Shown here piece by piece: positions 53,776 to 61,757 of a stretch of DNA of 64,000 bases. The translations under genes were made by a program, and so were the position numbers. The DNA comes from Nocardia terrae (GTDB taxonomy: Bacteria > Actinomycetota > Actinomycetes > Mycobacteriales > Mycobacteriaceae). The stretch is from the NCBI RefSeq assembly GCF_009760405.1, contig NZ_WRPP01000003.1:987140-1051139 (forward strand), in the 5' to 3' direction. Numbering within the stretch: the first letter of the stretch is position 1; every line of letters starts with the position of its first letter. The notes below the pieces were generated by a model. That model was not told the origin of the DNA. It saw only the letters and a list, made by a program, of their open reading frames with translations, and searched no databases.

Positions 53776-54320
53776 CACAGGGGCACCGGCCCCTTTCCGA
53801 TCGGGTACCAGCCGGGCAGCGGCTGGCCGGACATGGCCCGTTCCATGCGCTTGCGCATGCCGGACGACAGCGCATCGGCGGAGATCATCTCCACGAAGAG
53901 CGCTGTCACATTGCCGAAGTCGAAGAAGTCGCGCTGCCAGCTCCATTGGTAGTCACCGGCGTAGCGGAACCAGCTGCCGCCGATGCCTTCCGGCGAATAC
54001 GGCCGCCCGTCCGGCCGCTGCTGCTCGTTGACCTGCTTCCAGAATCCGATGACCGACCCGCTGCGCTCGTCGACCACGAATTCCTGATACGGGTAGGTCC
54101 AGCCCTCCAGTCCGAACATCTCCTGGCCGAGCGCGATCTCGCGGATCTCGTCGCGTCCGACGGCCATGAACTCCTGCTGCGGACCGTAGTTCCAGCCGTA
54201 GGTGGCGTCCTCGGTGTAGAAGTGGTCGAGGGGCTTCCAATCCCCTTGCGCCTCACACTGTTTGTTCTCGTCCACCCAGCGGCGGATCATCTCGTCGAGT
54301 TCGTCTCGGGACCAGGCCAT
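53772..54320 (-). CDS. NTF2-like / SnoaL-like protein
   Basis: 182 residues from ATG at 54320, chosen because GAGGAA lies six bases upstream (a TTG at 54341 would add seven residues). Start MAWSRDELDEMIRRWVDENK and LDHFYTEDATYGWNYGP with central FGLEGWTYPYQEFVVDERSG fit the NTF2-like fold used by ketosteroid-isomerase-like and SnoaL-like proteins. It may act as an isomerase, dehydratase or binding protein for the substrate. No catalytic residues could be assigned with certainty. Confidence 0.8.
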   Translation of the reverse strand: MAWSRDELDEMIRRWVDENKQCEAQGDWKPLDHFYTEDATYGWNYGPQQEFMAVGRDEIREIALGQEMFGLEGWTYPYQEFVVDERSGSVIGFWKQVNEQQRPDGRPYSPEGIGGSWFRYAGDYQWSWQRDFFDFGNVTALFVEMISADALSSGMRKRMERAMSGQPLPGWYPIGKGPVPLW

Positions 54321-54333
54321 GGCGGCTTCCTCG

Positions 54334-54537
54334 CTAGTCAACGGCGCTGTCGTCGATCAGCGACAGGGCCTGGGTCGGGCAGTAGCGGACGGCGGCGCGA
54401 GCCGCCTCGAGATCAGCGCCGGGGTCAGCGCGGAGAATGCGCACCTGACCCTGTTTCGGCACATCGAAGAGTTCGGGGGCCTCGTCCTGGCAGACGGCGT
54501 GCCCCTGGCAGAGATCCAGGTCGACAACGAGTCTCAT
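54334..54537 (-). CDS. 3Fe-4S-type ferredoxin
   Basis: 67-residue single-cluster ferredoxin, the usual electron donor of bacterial P450s. Cysteines in LCQGHAVCQDEAP (C-x5-C) and YCPTQAL bind a [3Fe-4S] cluster; the second of the canonical four cysteines is replaced by His, as in other P450-linked actinobacterial ferredoxins. ATG at 54537 overlaps the SDR stop (ATGA). Immediately upstream lie SDR and P450. No ferredoxin reductase gene is present in the window. Confidence 0.9.
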   Translation of the reverse strand: MRLVVDLDLCQGHAVCQDEAPELFDVPKQGQVRILRADPGADLEAARAAVRYCPTQALSLIDDSAVD

Positions 54538-55322
54538 CGAGGACCTCCGGTTATGGGCGCTTCCGGCTGCACTTCGACCAGCACCAGATGCGACCCCCGC
54601 GGTGTGGAGACGACCGCCGTCACCGCCGCCGCCAGATCCCCGGGCCGCAGGAAATTCGCGTGCCGAGCGAACCCCCACTTGACCCAGTTCTCCAGCAGCG
54701 GCCCCACTACCTCGGCCGTGGCCTGCATCCCCATCCCGGTCAGCGTCTGCCCCGGCCGGACGATCGAGGACCGAACCCCCGTGCCCTCCAACTCCATTCG
54801 CAGCTGGGTGGCGAACGCCTCCACACCGGTCTTGGCCGCGTTGTACGCGCCCGCGCCGGGCCGGGCCCGCACGGCGCAGTCCGAGCCGATGATCACGAAG
54901 TCGCCGCGCTGCCGCTCGATCATGCCGGGCAGCACCCGGTGCGCGAGCCGCTGCGCACCGACCAGATGCACCCGGACCTGGGATTCGAACACCTCGGGAT
55001 CCATTTCCCAGCCCTTGCCGAATTCCAGATCGCCGGCGCCGGAGACCAGAATCTCCGTGGGACCCAACGCGGCCTCGGCGGCGGTCACGAACTCGTCCAC
55101 CGAGCCGGTGTCGGAGACATCCAGACGTCCCGCGAAGGCCTCACCGCCCGCGGCCCGGATCTTCTCGGCGAGCGTCTCGCAGATCTCCACCCGCCGCGCT
55201 CCCAGCGCGACCGGATGTCCCAGGGCGGCAAGCGCTTCCGCCGTAGCGGCTCCGATACCGGACGACGCGCCCGCGACGATCGCGGGCCGGCGGTCCGGAT
55301 GAGGTGCGAACCGAGCCATCAC
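54534..55322 (-). CDS. Short-chain dehydrogenase/reductase
   Basis: 262-residue SDR between the P450 and ferredoxin genes, overlapping both by ATGA. Cofactor motif VAGASSGIGAATAEALA, LGARR at the end of beta-2 (Arg suggests NADP preference), VSGAGDLEFG in place of NNAG, and active-site YNAAKTGVEAFA. Likely oxidises the alcohol made by the P450 (inference from order). Confidence 0.88.
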   Translation of the reverse strand: MMARFAPHPDRRPAIVAGASSGIGAATAEALAALGHPVALGARRVEICETLAEKIRAAGGEAFAGRLDVSDTGSVDEFVTAAEAALGPTEILVSGAGDLEFGKGWEMDPEVFESQVRVHLVGAQRLAHRVLPGMIERQRGDFVIIGSDCAVRARPGAGAYNAAKTGVEAFATQLRMELEGTGVRSSIVRPGQTLTGMGMQATAEVVGPLLENWVKWGFARHANFLRPGDLAAAVTAVVSTPRGSHLVLVEVQPEAPITGGPR

Positions 55323-56524
55323 CGAACCTCTACCGATACGGGCAGGTGCGCGAACCCGCGCACGTTCACCGAATGAACACGCTGGATACCGGATGCGCCG
55401 ATGCCGTACTCCCGCACCCGAGCCGCGAACTCCCGCAACACGATCGACGCCTCCAGCCGCGCCAGGTGCGCTCCGAGACAGAAGTGCACGCCACGACCGA
55501 AGCTGATCAGACCGCCCTTGTCGGCCCGCTCGATGTCATAGCTGTCCGGATCGTGGAAAGCGGCCGTGTCCCGATTCGCGGACCCGACGAGCAGCAGCAC
55601 CTTCGACCCCGCCGGAATGACGCGCCCGTAGTACTCGAGATCCTCGGCGGCCGTGCGCGCCAGAATCTGGCTCGACGCGTCGTACCGCAGCGTTTCCTCG
55701 ACCCAGTCCTCGACCAGCTCGGGATGCGCGGCCACCTTCGCGTACTGCTGCGGATTGCGGCCCGCCCAATACAGCGCGTTCCCCAGCAGTTTCGTGGTGG
55801 TCTCATTGCCCGCGACCACCATGAGGAACATGAACCCGAGGATCTCCTCGTCGGTCAGCCGGTCCCCGTCGGCCTCGGCATCCAGCAGGGCCGAGGTCAG
55901 ATCATCGGAACGCTGCTTCTTGCGGGCGGCGAGCATGCCGTTGTAATAGCCCGCCAGCTGCAAGGCCGCCTCCATCGCGGCGACCGGCACATCCATCACC
56001 CCCTCTTCACGATGCACCAAAAGGTCGGCGAGCCTGCGCAATTCGGCCCTGTCCGTCTCGGGTACACCCAGCAGCTCGGAGATGACGTCCATGGGCACCT
56101 GCCCCGCCACCGCGTCGATCCAATCGAAATCGCCGGCGGCCAGCGCGGGTTCGAGGTAGCGCAGCGTGATCTCGCGGATCCGCTCGCTCATCTCGGTCAC
56201 TCGCCGGGGCGTGAAGCCCTGATAGACCAGCTTGCGCAGCCGCACATGCCGCGGATCGTCCATGGCCAGGAATGACATGGTGCGCCACGCGTGCGGCCCC
56301 CACGCGGCGGGATCCAGCGAGACCCCGTTCGCGCTGGAGAGCCGCACATTGTCGCGGAACCCCGCCGCCACGTCGGCGTGCCGCGAGAGCGCCCAGAAAT
56401 CCAGTTCCGGATGGTGGTACAGCGGGGCTTCGGCGCGCAGGCGCTGGTACACGGGATAGGGGTCCTCGTGCACGCGGTAGTCGTAGGGGTCGAAGAGCAG
56501 CGGCTCGACGGAGGCTGCGGTCAT
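55319..56524 (-). CDS. Cytochrome P450
   Basis: 401-residue soluble bacterial P450 that hydroxylates its substrate using O2 and ferredoxin electrons. I-helix VVAGNETTTKLL (acid/alcohol pair ET), K-helix EETLRYD with ExxR, and the haem-binding loop FGRGVHFCLGAHLARLE with Cys 349. ATG at 56524 with GAGGTG upstream. First gene of an eight-gene minus operon. I did not assign a CYP family; the surrounding FadD, SDR and FAD-dehydrogenase genes suggest a steroid- or terpenoid-like substrate. Confidence 0.92.
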   Translation of the reverse strand: MTAASVEPLLFDPYDYRVHEDPYPVYQRLRAEAPLYHHPELDFWALSRHADVAAGFRDNVRLSSANGVSLDPAAWGPHAWRTMSFLAMDDPRHVRLRKLVYQGFTPRRVTEMSERIREITLRYLEPALAAGDFDWIDAVAGQVPMDVISELLGVPETDRAELRRLADLLVHREEGVMDVPVAAMEAALQLAGYYNGMLAARKKQRSDDLTSALLDAEADGDRLTDEEILGFMFLMVVAGNETTTKLLGNALYWAGRNPQQYAKVAAHPELVEDWVEETLRYDASSQILARTAAEDLEYYGRVIPAGSKVLLLVGSANRDTAAFHDPDSYDIERADKGGLISFGRGVHFCLGAHLARLEASIVLREFAARVREYGIGASGIQRVHSVNVRGFAHLPVSVEVR

Positions 56525-56587
56525 CGGGTCAGCACCTCGTATTCAGTAACGCGTTCATCGGCTCTGACGAACGATTTCCAGCAACGG

Positions 56588-56732
56588 AGACACGTAGCTG
56601 GACATGTGTCTGTACGGTACTAGCGACGGGATCAACTGACAACGGAATCCCGAATCCCACAGCGGCGCCGACCCCGCAAACTGAAACATGTTCTTGCGCG
56701 GATCCGAGCCGCGAACCTATAGTCCGTACACG
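56588..56732. promoter_or_regulatory. Divergent control region of the catabolic cluster
   Basis: The 233 bases between the P450 and aldehyde-dehydrogenase genes are dense in short palindromes. TGAAACATGTTCTT (56682-56695) has the AACATGTT core of the TnnAACnnGTT pattern used by KstR-type regulators. Other elements are AGACAC...GTGTCT near 56589 and GTCCG...CGGAC around ACACGTGT near 56723. Both operons should start here. Operator function is inferred. Confidence 0.5.
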
Positions 56733-56757
56733 TGTCCGGACAGCATGGGAGCTACCT

Positions 56758-58230
56758 ATGAGCCCGAGCGATCTCGTCCCCGACGGCGGTTCGCACCTGC
56801 TGATCGGCGGCAAGCTGATGCCCAGCGCCAATGGCGTGTTCAGCACCGCCAACCCCGCGACCGGGGAAACCCTCGGTCATGCCGCCAATGCCGACGCCGC
56901 GGACATGGACGCGGCCATCGCGGCGGCGCGGATGGCATTCGACACCACAGACTGGTCGCGCGATCCGGGTTTTCGCGCGGCCTGCCTGAGACAACTGCGG
57001 GACGCCCTCCGGAGTCATATCGAGGAGCTCCGCGAGATCACCATCGCGGAAGCGGGCGCACCCCGCATGCTCACCAGCGGGCCACAACTCGAAGGCCCGA
57101 TCGACGATCTCGGCTATTTCGCGGATCTGGCCGAAAACTACGAGTGGGAAACCGATCTCGGCATCGCATCCCCCATGGGCATCAAGAGTTCCCGCAAACT
57201 CCGCCGCGAACCCATCGGCGTCGTCGGGGCCATCACCCCCTGGAACTTCCCGCATCAGATCAACTTCGCCAAGCTGGGTCCCGCACTCGCGGCAGGCAAC
57301 ACCATCGTCCTGAAACCGGCCCCCGACACCCCGTGGTGCGCGGCTGCGGTCGGCCGGATCCTCGCCGAGCAGACCGATATACCCGCGGGCGTCGTCAATA
57401 TCGTCACCTCCGACGACCACGGCCTGGGCACCCAGCTGGTCTCCGATCCGCGCGTCGACATGATCTCGTTCACCGGGTCGACCGCGACCGGCAAGACCGT
57501 GATGGCCACGGCGGCAGCCTCTTTGAAGAAAGTCTTCCTGGAGCTGGGCGGCAAGTCGGCCTTCATCGTGCTGGACGACGCGGATATCGCGGCGGCCGCG
57601 AGCTACGCGGCGTTCGGGGTGTGTGTACATGCCGGGCAGGGATGCGCGATCAGCACGAGACTTCTGGTGCCGCGGGAACTCCACGATCAAGCGGTCGAGG
57701 CGGCGGCGAAGACCCTGGCGAATATCAAGCCCGGCGACCCCGCCAAGCCCGGAACCGTCTGCGGCCCACTGATTTCCGAACGCCAGCGAGCCCGCGTCGA
57801 GCGCTACCTCGATATCGCCCGCGCGGAAGGCGGCACCATCGTCACCGGCGGTAAGCGTCCCGACACCGGCGCCGGTTGGTTCATCGAACCGACCCTCATC
57901 GCGGGTCTGCCCAACAGCTCCCCTGTCGCCCAGGAGGAGATCTTCGGCCCCGTCCTCACCGTCATCCCGCATGACGGCGACGCCGATGCCGTCCGCATCG
58001 CCAACGATTCCCCCTACGGCCTGTCCGGCTCGGTCTGGGGCCGTGACCCCGAACGCCTGCGCCGCGTCGTCGAGGGCGTCCGCACCGGCACGCTCAGCGT
58101 GAACGGCGGCATCTGGTATTCGGCCGACGCGCCCTTCGGCGGCTACAAGCAGTCCGGCATCGGCCGGGAAATGGGCCTCCTCGGATTCGAGGAATACACC
58201 GAGACCAAACTCATCGCGACCGGCTGCTGA
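56758..58230 (+). CDS. Aldehyde dehydrogenase
   Basis: 490 residues from ATG at 56758; the frame is open much further upstream but overlaps the P450 gene there. NAD(P)+-dependent ALDH: VVGAITPWNFPHQI, FTGSTATGKTVM, general base Glu in LELGGKSAFIVLDDAD and catalytic Cys in VHAGQGCAISTRLLV. C-terminal FGGYKQSGIGREMGLLGFEEYTETK is the usual family end. First gene of the plus operon. Probably oxidises an aldehyde produced by the P450/SDR steps. Confidence 0.92.
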   Translation: MSPSDLVPDGGSHLLIGGKLMPSANGVFSTANPATGETLGHAANADAADMDAAIAAARMAFDTTDWSRDPGFRAACLRQLRDALRSHIEELREITIAEAGAPRMLTSGPQLEGPIDDLGYFADLAENYEWETDLGIASPMGIKSSRKLRREPIGVVGAITPWNFPHQINFAKLGPALAAGNTIVLKPAPDTPWCAAAVGRILAEQTDIPAGVVNIVTSDDHGLGTQLVSDPRVDMISFTGSTATGKTVMATAAASLKKVFLELGGKSAFIVLDDADIAAAASYAAFGVCVHAGQGCAISTRLLVPRELHDQAVEAAAKTLANIKPGDPAKPGTVCGPLISERQRARVERYLDIARAEGGTIVTGGKRPDTGAGWFIEPTLIAGLPNSSPVAQEEIFGPVLTVIPHDGDADAVRIANDSPYGLSGSVWGRDPERLRRVVEGVRTGTLSVNGGIWYSADAPFGGYKQSGIGREMGLLGFEEYTETKLIATGC

Positions 58231-58241
58231 GGAGTACCGAC

Positions 58242-58994
58242 ATGGGCCGTTTCACCGACAGGTCGATCATCGTCACCGGCGCCGCACGCGGCATCGGCGC
58301 GGCGTACGCGCGGGCTCTCGCCACCGAGGGCGCGAAAGTCGTTGTCGCCGACCTCAACAGCGAGCTGGGCGAGAGCGTCGCCAAGCAGATCACCGCCGAC
58401 GGCGGTACCGCCGTCTTCGCGCAGGTCGACGTGGCCGATCCCGCGTCCGCCAAGGCCGTCGCGGATTTCACCGTCGCCCAGTTCGGCGGCATCCACCACC
58501 TGGTCAACAATGCCGCCATCTACGGCGACATGAAGCTCGACATCCTGCTGACCGTCCCCTGGGACTACTACAAGAAGTTCATGGCCGTGAACCTGGACGG
58601 CGCACTGAACATGACCCGCGCCGTCTACAAGCACATCGCGAAGGCGGGCGGCGGGTCGATCGTCAACCAGTCCTCCACCGCGGCCTGGACCTACTCCGGC
58701 TTCTACGGCCTGGCCAAGGCCGGAATCAACAGCCTGACCCAGCAATTGGCGCACGAGCTGGGCCACTCCAAGATCCGTGTCAACGCCATCGCCCCCGGCC
58801 CGACCGACACCGAGGCCACCCGGTCCATCGTGCCGGAGCAGTTCGTGGACCAGCTGGTGAAACAGATGGCGCTGAAGCGACTCGGCACCACCGAGGACAT
58901 GGTCGGCGCGTGCCTGTATCTGCTGTCCGACGACGCGGCCTGGGTGACCGGCCAAGTCCTGAACGTCGACGGTGGGCAGGTCTTCCGCCCATGA
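58242..58994 (+). CDS. Short-chain dehydrogenase/reductase
   Basis: 250-residue SDR, third of the cluster. TGAARGIGAAYARAL, VADLN with Asp (NAD preference), VNNAAIYGDMKLD, catalytic Ser in NQSSTAAWTYSGFYGLAKAG with YGLAK, and the terminal GQVLNVDGGQVFRP. Eleven bases after the aldehyde dehydrogenase with the ribosome site TGAGGAG overlapping its stop; its own stop overlaps the next start (ATGA). Confidence 0.9.
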   Translation: MGRFTDRSIIVTGAARGIGAAYARALATEGAKVVVADLNSELGESVAKQITADGGTAVFAQVDVADPASAKAVADFTVAQFGGIHHLVNNAAIYGDMKLDILLTVPWDYYKKFMAVNLDGALNMTRAVYKHIAKAGGGSIVNQSSTAAWTYSGFYGLAKAGINSLTQQLAHELGHSKIRVNAIAPGPTDTEATRSIVPEQFVDQLVKQMALKRLGTTEDMVGACLYLLSDDAAWVTGQVLNVDGGQVFRP

Positions 58995-59866
58995 GCGAAT
59001 CACCGGAATTCTCCGTAGGTTTCATCGGCCTCGGCAATATGGGCGCACCGATGGCCCAACGCCTGGTCGACTGGCCGGGCGGCCTGGTCGTGTGCGATAT
59101 GCGACCGGACGCGGTAAAACCTTTCGCGGACGCCGGAGCGACCACCGCGAACTCGCCCGCCGACGTGGCCGAGCGCTGCGCCGTCATCTCGGTCGTGGTC
59201 CTCGACGACGATCAGGTCCGCGAAGTCGTGAACGGCCTGCTGCAAACCGCCGAACCCGGCACGGTCATCGCGGTGCACTCCACTATTTCCGATACCACGG
59301 CCATCGAGCTGGCTGCCGAATGCGCCACGCGCGGAGTCGAATTCGTCGACGCGCCGATCAGCGGCGGTGCGCCCGCCGCCCAGCGCGGATCGCTGGCCAT
59401 CATGGTGGGCGGCACCACCACCGCCTTCGACACCGTCCGCGAACCCTTCGCCCGCTTCGGCTCCCTGGTCATCCACGCCGGTGACGTCGGCGCAGGCACC
59501 CGAATGAAGCTGGCCCGCAACCTACTCCACTTCGTGGCCTTCACCGCCGCCGCCGAGGCCCAACGCCTGGCGGAGGCCGCGGGCCTGGACATCACCAAGC
59601 TCGGCAAGGTGGTCCGCCACTCCGATTCCCACACCGGCGGCCCCGGCGCGATCATGCTGCGCAAGACCACCAGCCCGGTGGCCGCGGACGACTTCTGGTT
59701 CCCCATCCTCGGCCACGTCCGCGATCTGGGCGAAAAGGATCTCGCCCTGGCCCTGGATCTCGCCGAGCGGCTGAACGTGAATCTGCCACTGGCACAACAC
59801 GCATTGCACGACCTGGGTGACGGCCTCGGCGTAGGCCCCGGCCCGATCGCGAAGGAGCAGAAATGA
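58991..59866 (+). CDS. NAD(P)-dependent beta-hydroxyacid dehydrogenase (HIBADH-like)
   Basis: 291-residue member of the 3-hydroxyisobutyrate/6-phosphogluconate dehydrogenase superfamily. Rossmann GFIGLGNMGAPMAQRL, substrate-binding VEFVDAPISGGAPAAQRGSL and catalytic Lys in GTRMKLARNLLHF. ATG at 58991 overlaps the SDR stop; its stop overlaps the next start. Acts on a short beta-hydroxy acid or its CoA ester, or as an imine reductase; the exact substrate is not clear. Confidence 0.88.
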   Translation: MSESPEFSVGFIGLGNMGAPMAQRLVDWPGGLVVCDMRPDAVKPFADAGATTANSPADVAERCAVISVVVLDDDQVREVVNGLLQTAEPGTVIAVHSTISDTTAIELAAECATRGVEFVDAPISGGAPAAQRGSLAIMVGGTTTAFDTVREPFARFGSLVIHAGDVGAGTRMKLARNLLHFVAFTAAAEAQRLAEAAGLDITKLGKVVRHSDSHTGGPGAIMLRKTTSPVAADDFWFPILGHVRDLGEKDLALALDLAERLNVNLPLAQHALHDLGDGLGVGPGPIAKEQK

Positions 59867-60240
59867 CAGACGAGCACGCGCCCTCCGAGACCCGCCAGCG
59901 CGGCCTGAAGACGATGTCGGAGGTCTACGGCTTCGACCTCCCGAACCTGAAGGGCGACCCGTTCTACGAGGTCACCGTCGACCACCTGTTCGCCGACATC
60001 TGGAACCGCCCCGGCCTGACCATGCGGGACCGGCGACTACTCCTGCTGGGAGTCATTGCCGCACAGGGCAATGCGGAGATCGCCGAAATCCAGGTCGGCG
60101 CGGCCCTGCGCAACGGCGAACTGGACGCCGACCAGTTGCGTGAGATCGCGGTCTTCCTGGCCCACTACATCGGCTGGCCGTCCGCCACCAAGCTCGACGG
60201 CGCGATCCGCAAGACGCTCGCCAAAGACCAGAAGAAGTAA
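59863..60240 (+). CDS. Carboxymuconolactone-decarboxylase-family protein
   Basis: 125-residue CMD-fold protein. Contains LFADIWNRPGLTMRDRRLLLLGVIAAQG and LREIAVFLAHYIGWPSATKLDGAI, where the HYxGWP stretch is typical of the gamma-carboxymuconolactone decarboxylase group. It lacks the Cys-x-x-Cys of AhpD-type peroxidase partners, so decarboxylation or a related ring reaction is likelier than peroxide reduction. Start overlaps the upstream stop (ATGA). Confidence 0.87.
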   Translation: MTDEHAPSETRQRGLKTMSEVYGFDLPNLKGDPFYEVTVDHLFADIWNRPGLTMRDRRLLLLGVIAAQGNAEIAEIQVGAALRNGELDADQLREIAVFLAHYIGWPSATKLDGAIRKTLAKDQKK

Positions 60241-60269
60241 TCCCTACCCGCAGTAAGGAACTCGAAGAC

Positions 60270-61742
60270 ATGGCGGAAACACCAACCGTCCGGCCCCTCC
60301 CCGCCGGTGAGGTCGAAACCTGGGACTTCGAAGCCGACGTCGTGGTCGTCGGCTTCGGCATCGCCGGAGTCTGTGCCGCCCTCGAGGCCGCCCGCTCCGG
60401 AGCCGACGTCCTGGTGCTCGAACGCACCGGCGGCTGGGGTGGCGCGGCCGCCATGTCCGGCGGGTTCATCTACCTGGGCGGCGGCACCGCGCTGCAGCGC
60501 AAGCTCGGTTTCGAGGACACCCCCGAGAACATGGAGGCGTTCCTCACCGCCGCCCTGGGCCCCGGCGTGGACAAGGCCAAGATCCACGACTACTGCCAGG
60601 GCAGCGTCGAACACTTCGATTGGCTGGTCGCCCAGGGCGTCCCGTTCAACGAGGTCTTCTGGGGCGAACCCGGATACGAGCCCCCCGCCGACGAGGGCCT
60701 TATGTTCTCCGGCGGCGAGAACGCCGCCCCCTTCAAGGACAAGATCCCGCCCGCCCCGCGCGGCCACCTGGCCTGGACCAAGGACAAGAAGCTCGGCGAA
60801 AAGGGCGGCGGCTACATGCTGATGGAGCCCCTCGCCAAGAAGGCCGACGAACTGGGTGTCCGCCACGAATACGACGTCCGCATGCGCCGACTGATCGTCG
60901 ACGACTCCGGCCGCGTCGCAGGCGTCTCCGCCACCCGCTACGGCAAGCCCGTCCACATCCGCGCCAACCGAGGCGTGGTCCTGGCCACGGGCAGCTTCGC
61001 CTACAACCACGAGATGGTGCAACGCTTCGCCCCCAAGATCGCCGGCCGCCCCACCGCCACCGTCGAGGAACACGACGGCATCGGCATCCAGGTGGCGCAG
61101 GCTCTCGGCGCGGACCTCGCGCACATGGACGCCACCGAGGTCGCCCTGGTGGTGGACCCGCAACTGGTGGCACGCGGCATCCTCGTGAACGGTCACGGCC
61201 AGCGCTTCATCACCGAGGACACCTACGCGGGCCGCATGGGCCAGGCGGTCCTGCAGGATCAGGGCAATCAGGCCTACCTGGTGATCGACGAGCTCGCGCT
61301 GGAGGAGGCGATGGAAACCAAGTCCTCCCTGTCCTTCCTGCGCGTCGCACCGACCTGGGTAGCCGAGACGGTCGCCGAACTGGAGTCCGAAATGGGCCTG
61401 CCGGAAAACACCCTGCAGTCCACCATCGGCCTCTACAACCACCACGCCGAACAGGGCAACGACCCCTTCCTGAACAAGAAGCCCGAATGGGTCAAGCCCA
61501 TCCGCACCCCCCTCGGCGCCTACGACCTGCGCGGCTACACCGGCGGTTTCACCCTCGGCGGCCTGCGCACCGACCTGGACTCCCGAGTCCTCCACGTCAC
61601 CGGCGACCCCATCCCCGGCCTCTACGCGGCAGGCCGAGTCACCTCCGGCATCTGCGCCGGCGGCTACGCCTCCGGTTGTTCCCTCGGCGACGGCAGCTTC
61701 TACGGCCGCCGCGCCGGAGTCTCCGCCGCCAAGCAGCTCTGA
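60270..61742 (+). CDS. FAD-dependent dehydrogenase (KstD / fumarate-reductase flavoprotein type)
   Basis: 490-residue flavoprotein. N-terminal FAD motif VVVVGFGIAGVCAALEAARSG at about 25-45 with ERTGGWGGAAAMSGG following; second part NRGVVLATGSFAYNHEM. The C-terminal GLYAAGRVTSGICAGGYASG fits the FAD_binding_2 family that contains 3-ketosteroid delta1-dehydrogenase and fumarate reductase. The active-site Tyr pair of KstD could not be verified. Likely introduces or reduces a C=C next to a carbonyl in the pathway intermediate. Lies 29 bases after the CMD gene. Confidence 0.88.
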   Translation: MAETPTVRPLPAGEVETWDFEADVVVVGFGIAGVCAALEAARSGADVLVLERTGGWGGAAAMSGGFIYLGGGTALQRKLGFEDTPENMEAFLTAALGPGVDKAKIHDYCQGSVEHFDWLVAQGVPFNEVFWGEPGYEPPADEGLMFSGGENAAPFKDKIPPAPRGHLAWTKDKKLGEKGGGYMLMEPLAKKADELGVRHEYDVRMRRLIVDDSGRVAGVSATRYGKPVHIRANRGVVLATGSFAYNHEMVQRFAPKIAGRPTATVEEHDGIGIQVAQALGADLAHMDATEVALVVDPQLVARGILVNGHGQRFITEDTYAGRMGQAVLQDQGNQAYLVIDELALEEAMETKSSLSFLRVAPTWVAETVAELESEMGLPENTLQSTIGLYNHHAEQGNDPFLNKKPEWVKPIRTPLGAYDLRGYTGGFTLGGLRTDLDSRVLHVTGDPIPGLYAAGRVTSGICAGGYASGCSLGDGSFYGRRAGVSAAKQL

Positions 61743-61757
61743 AAGGTCCCCTCCCCC

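Noticed and set aside
56272..56757. Upstream extension of the aldehyde dehydrogenase frame
   Set aside because: It overlaps the P450 gene and control region; family similarity begins after the ATG at 56758.
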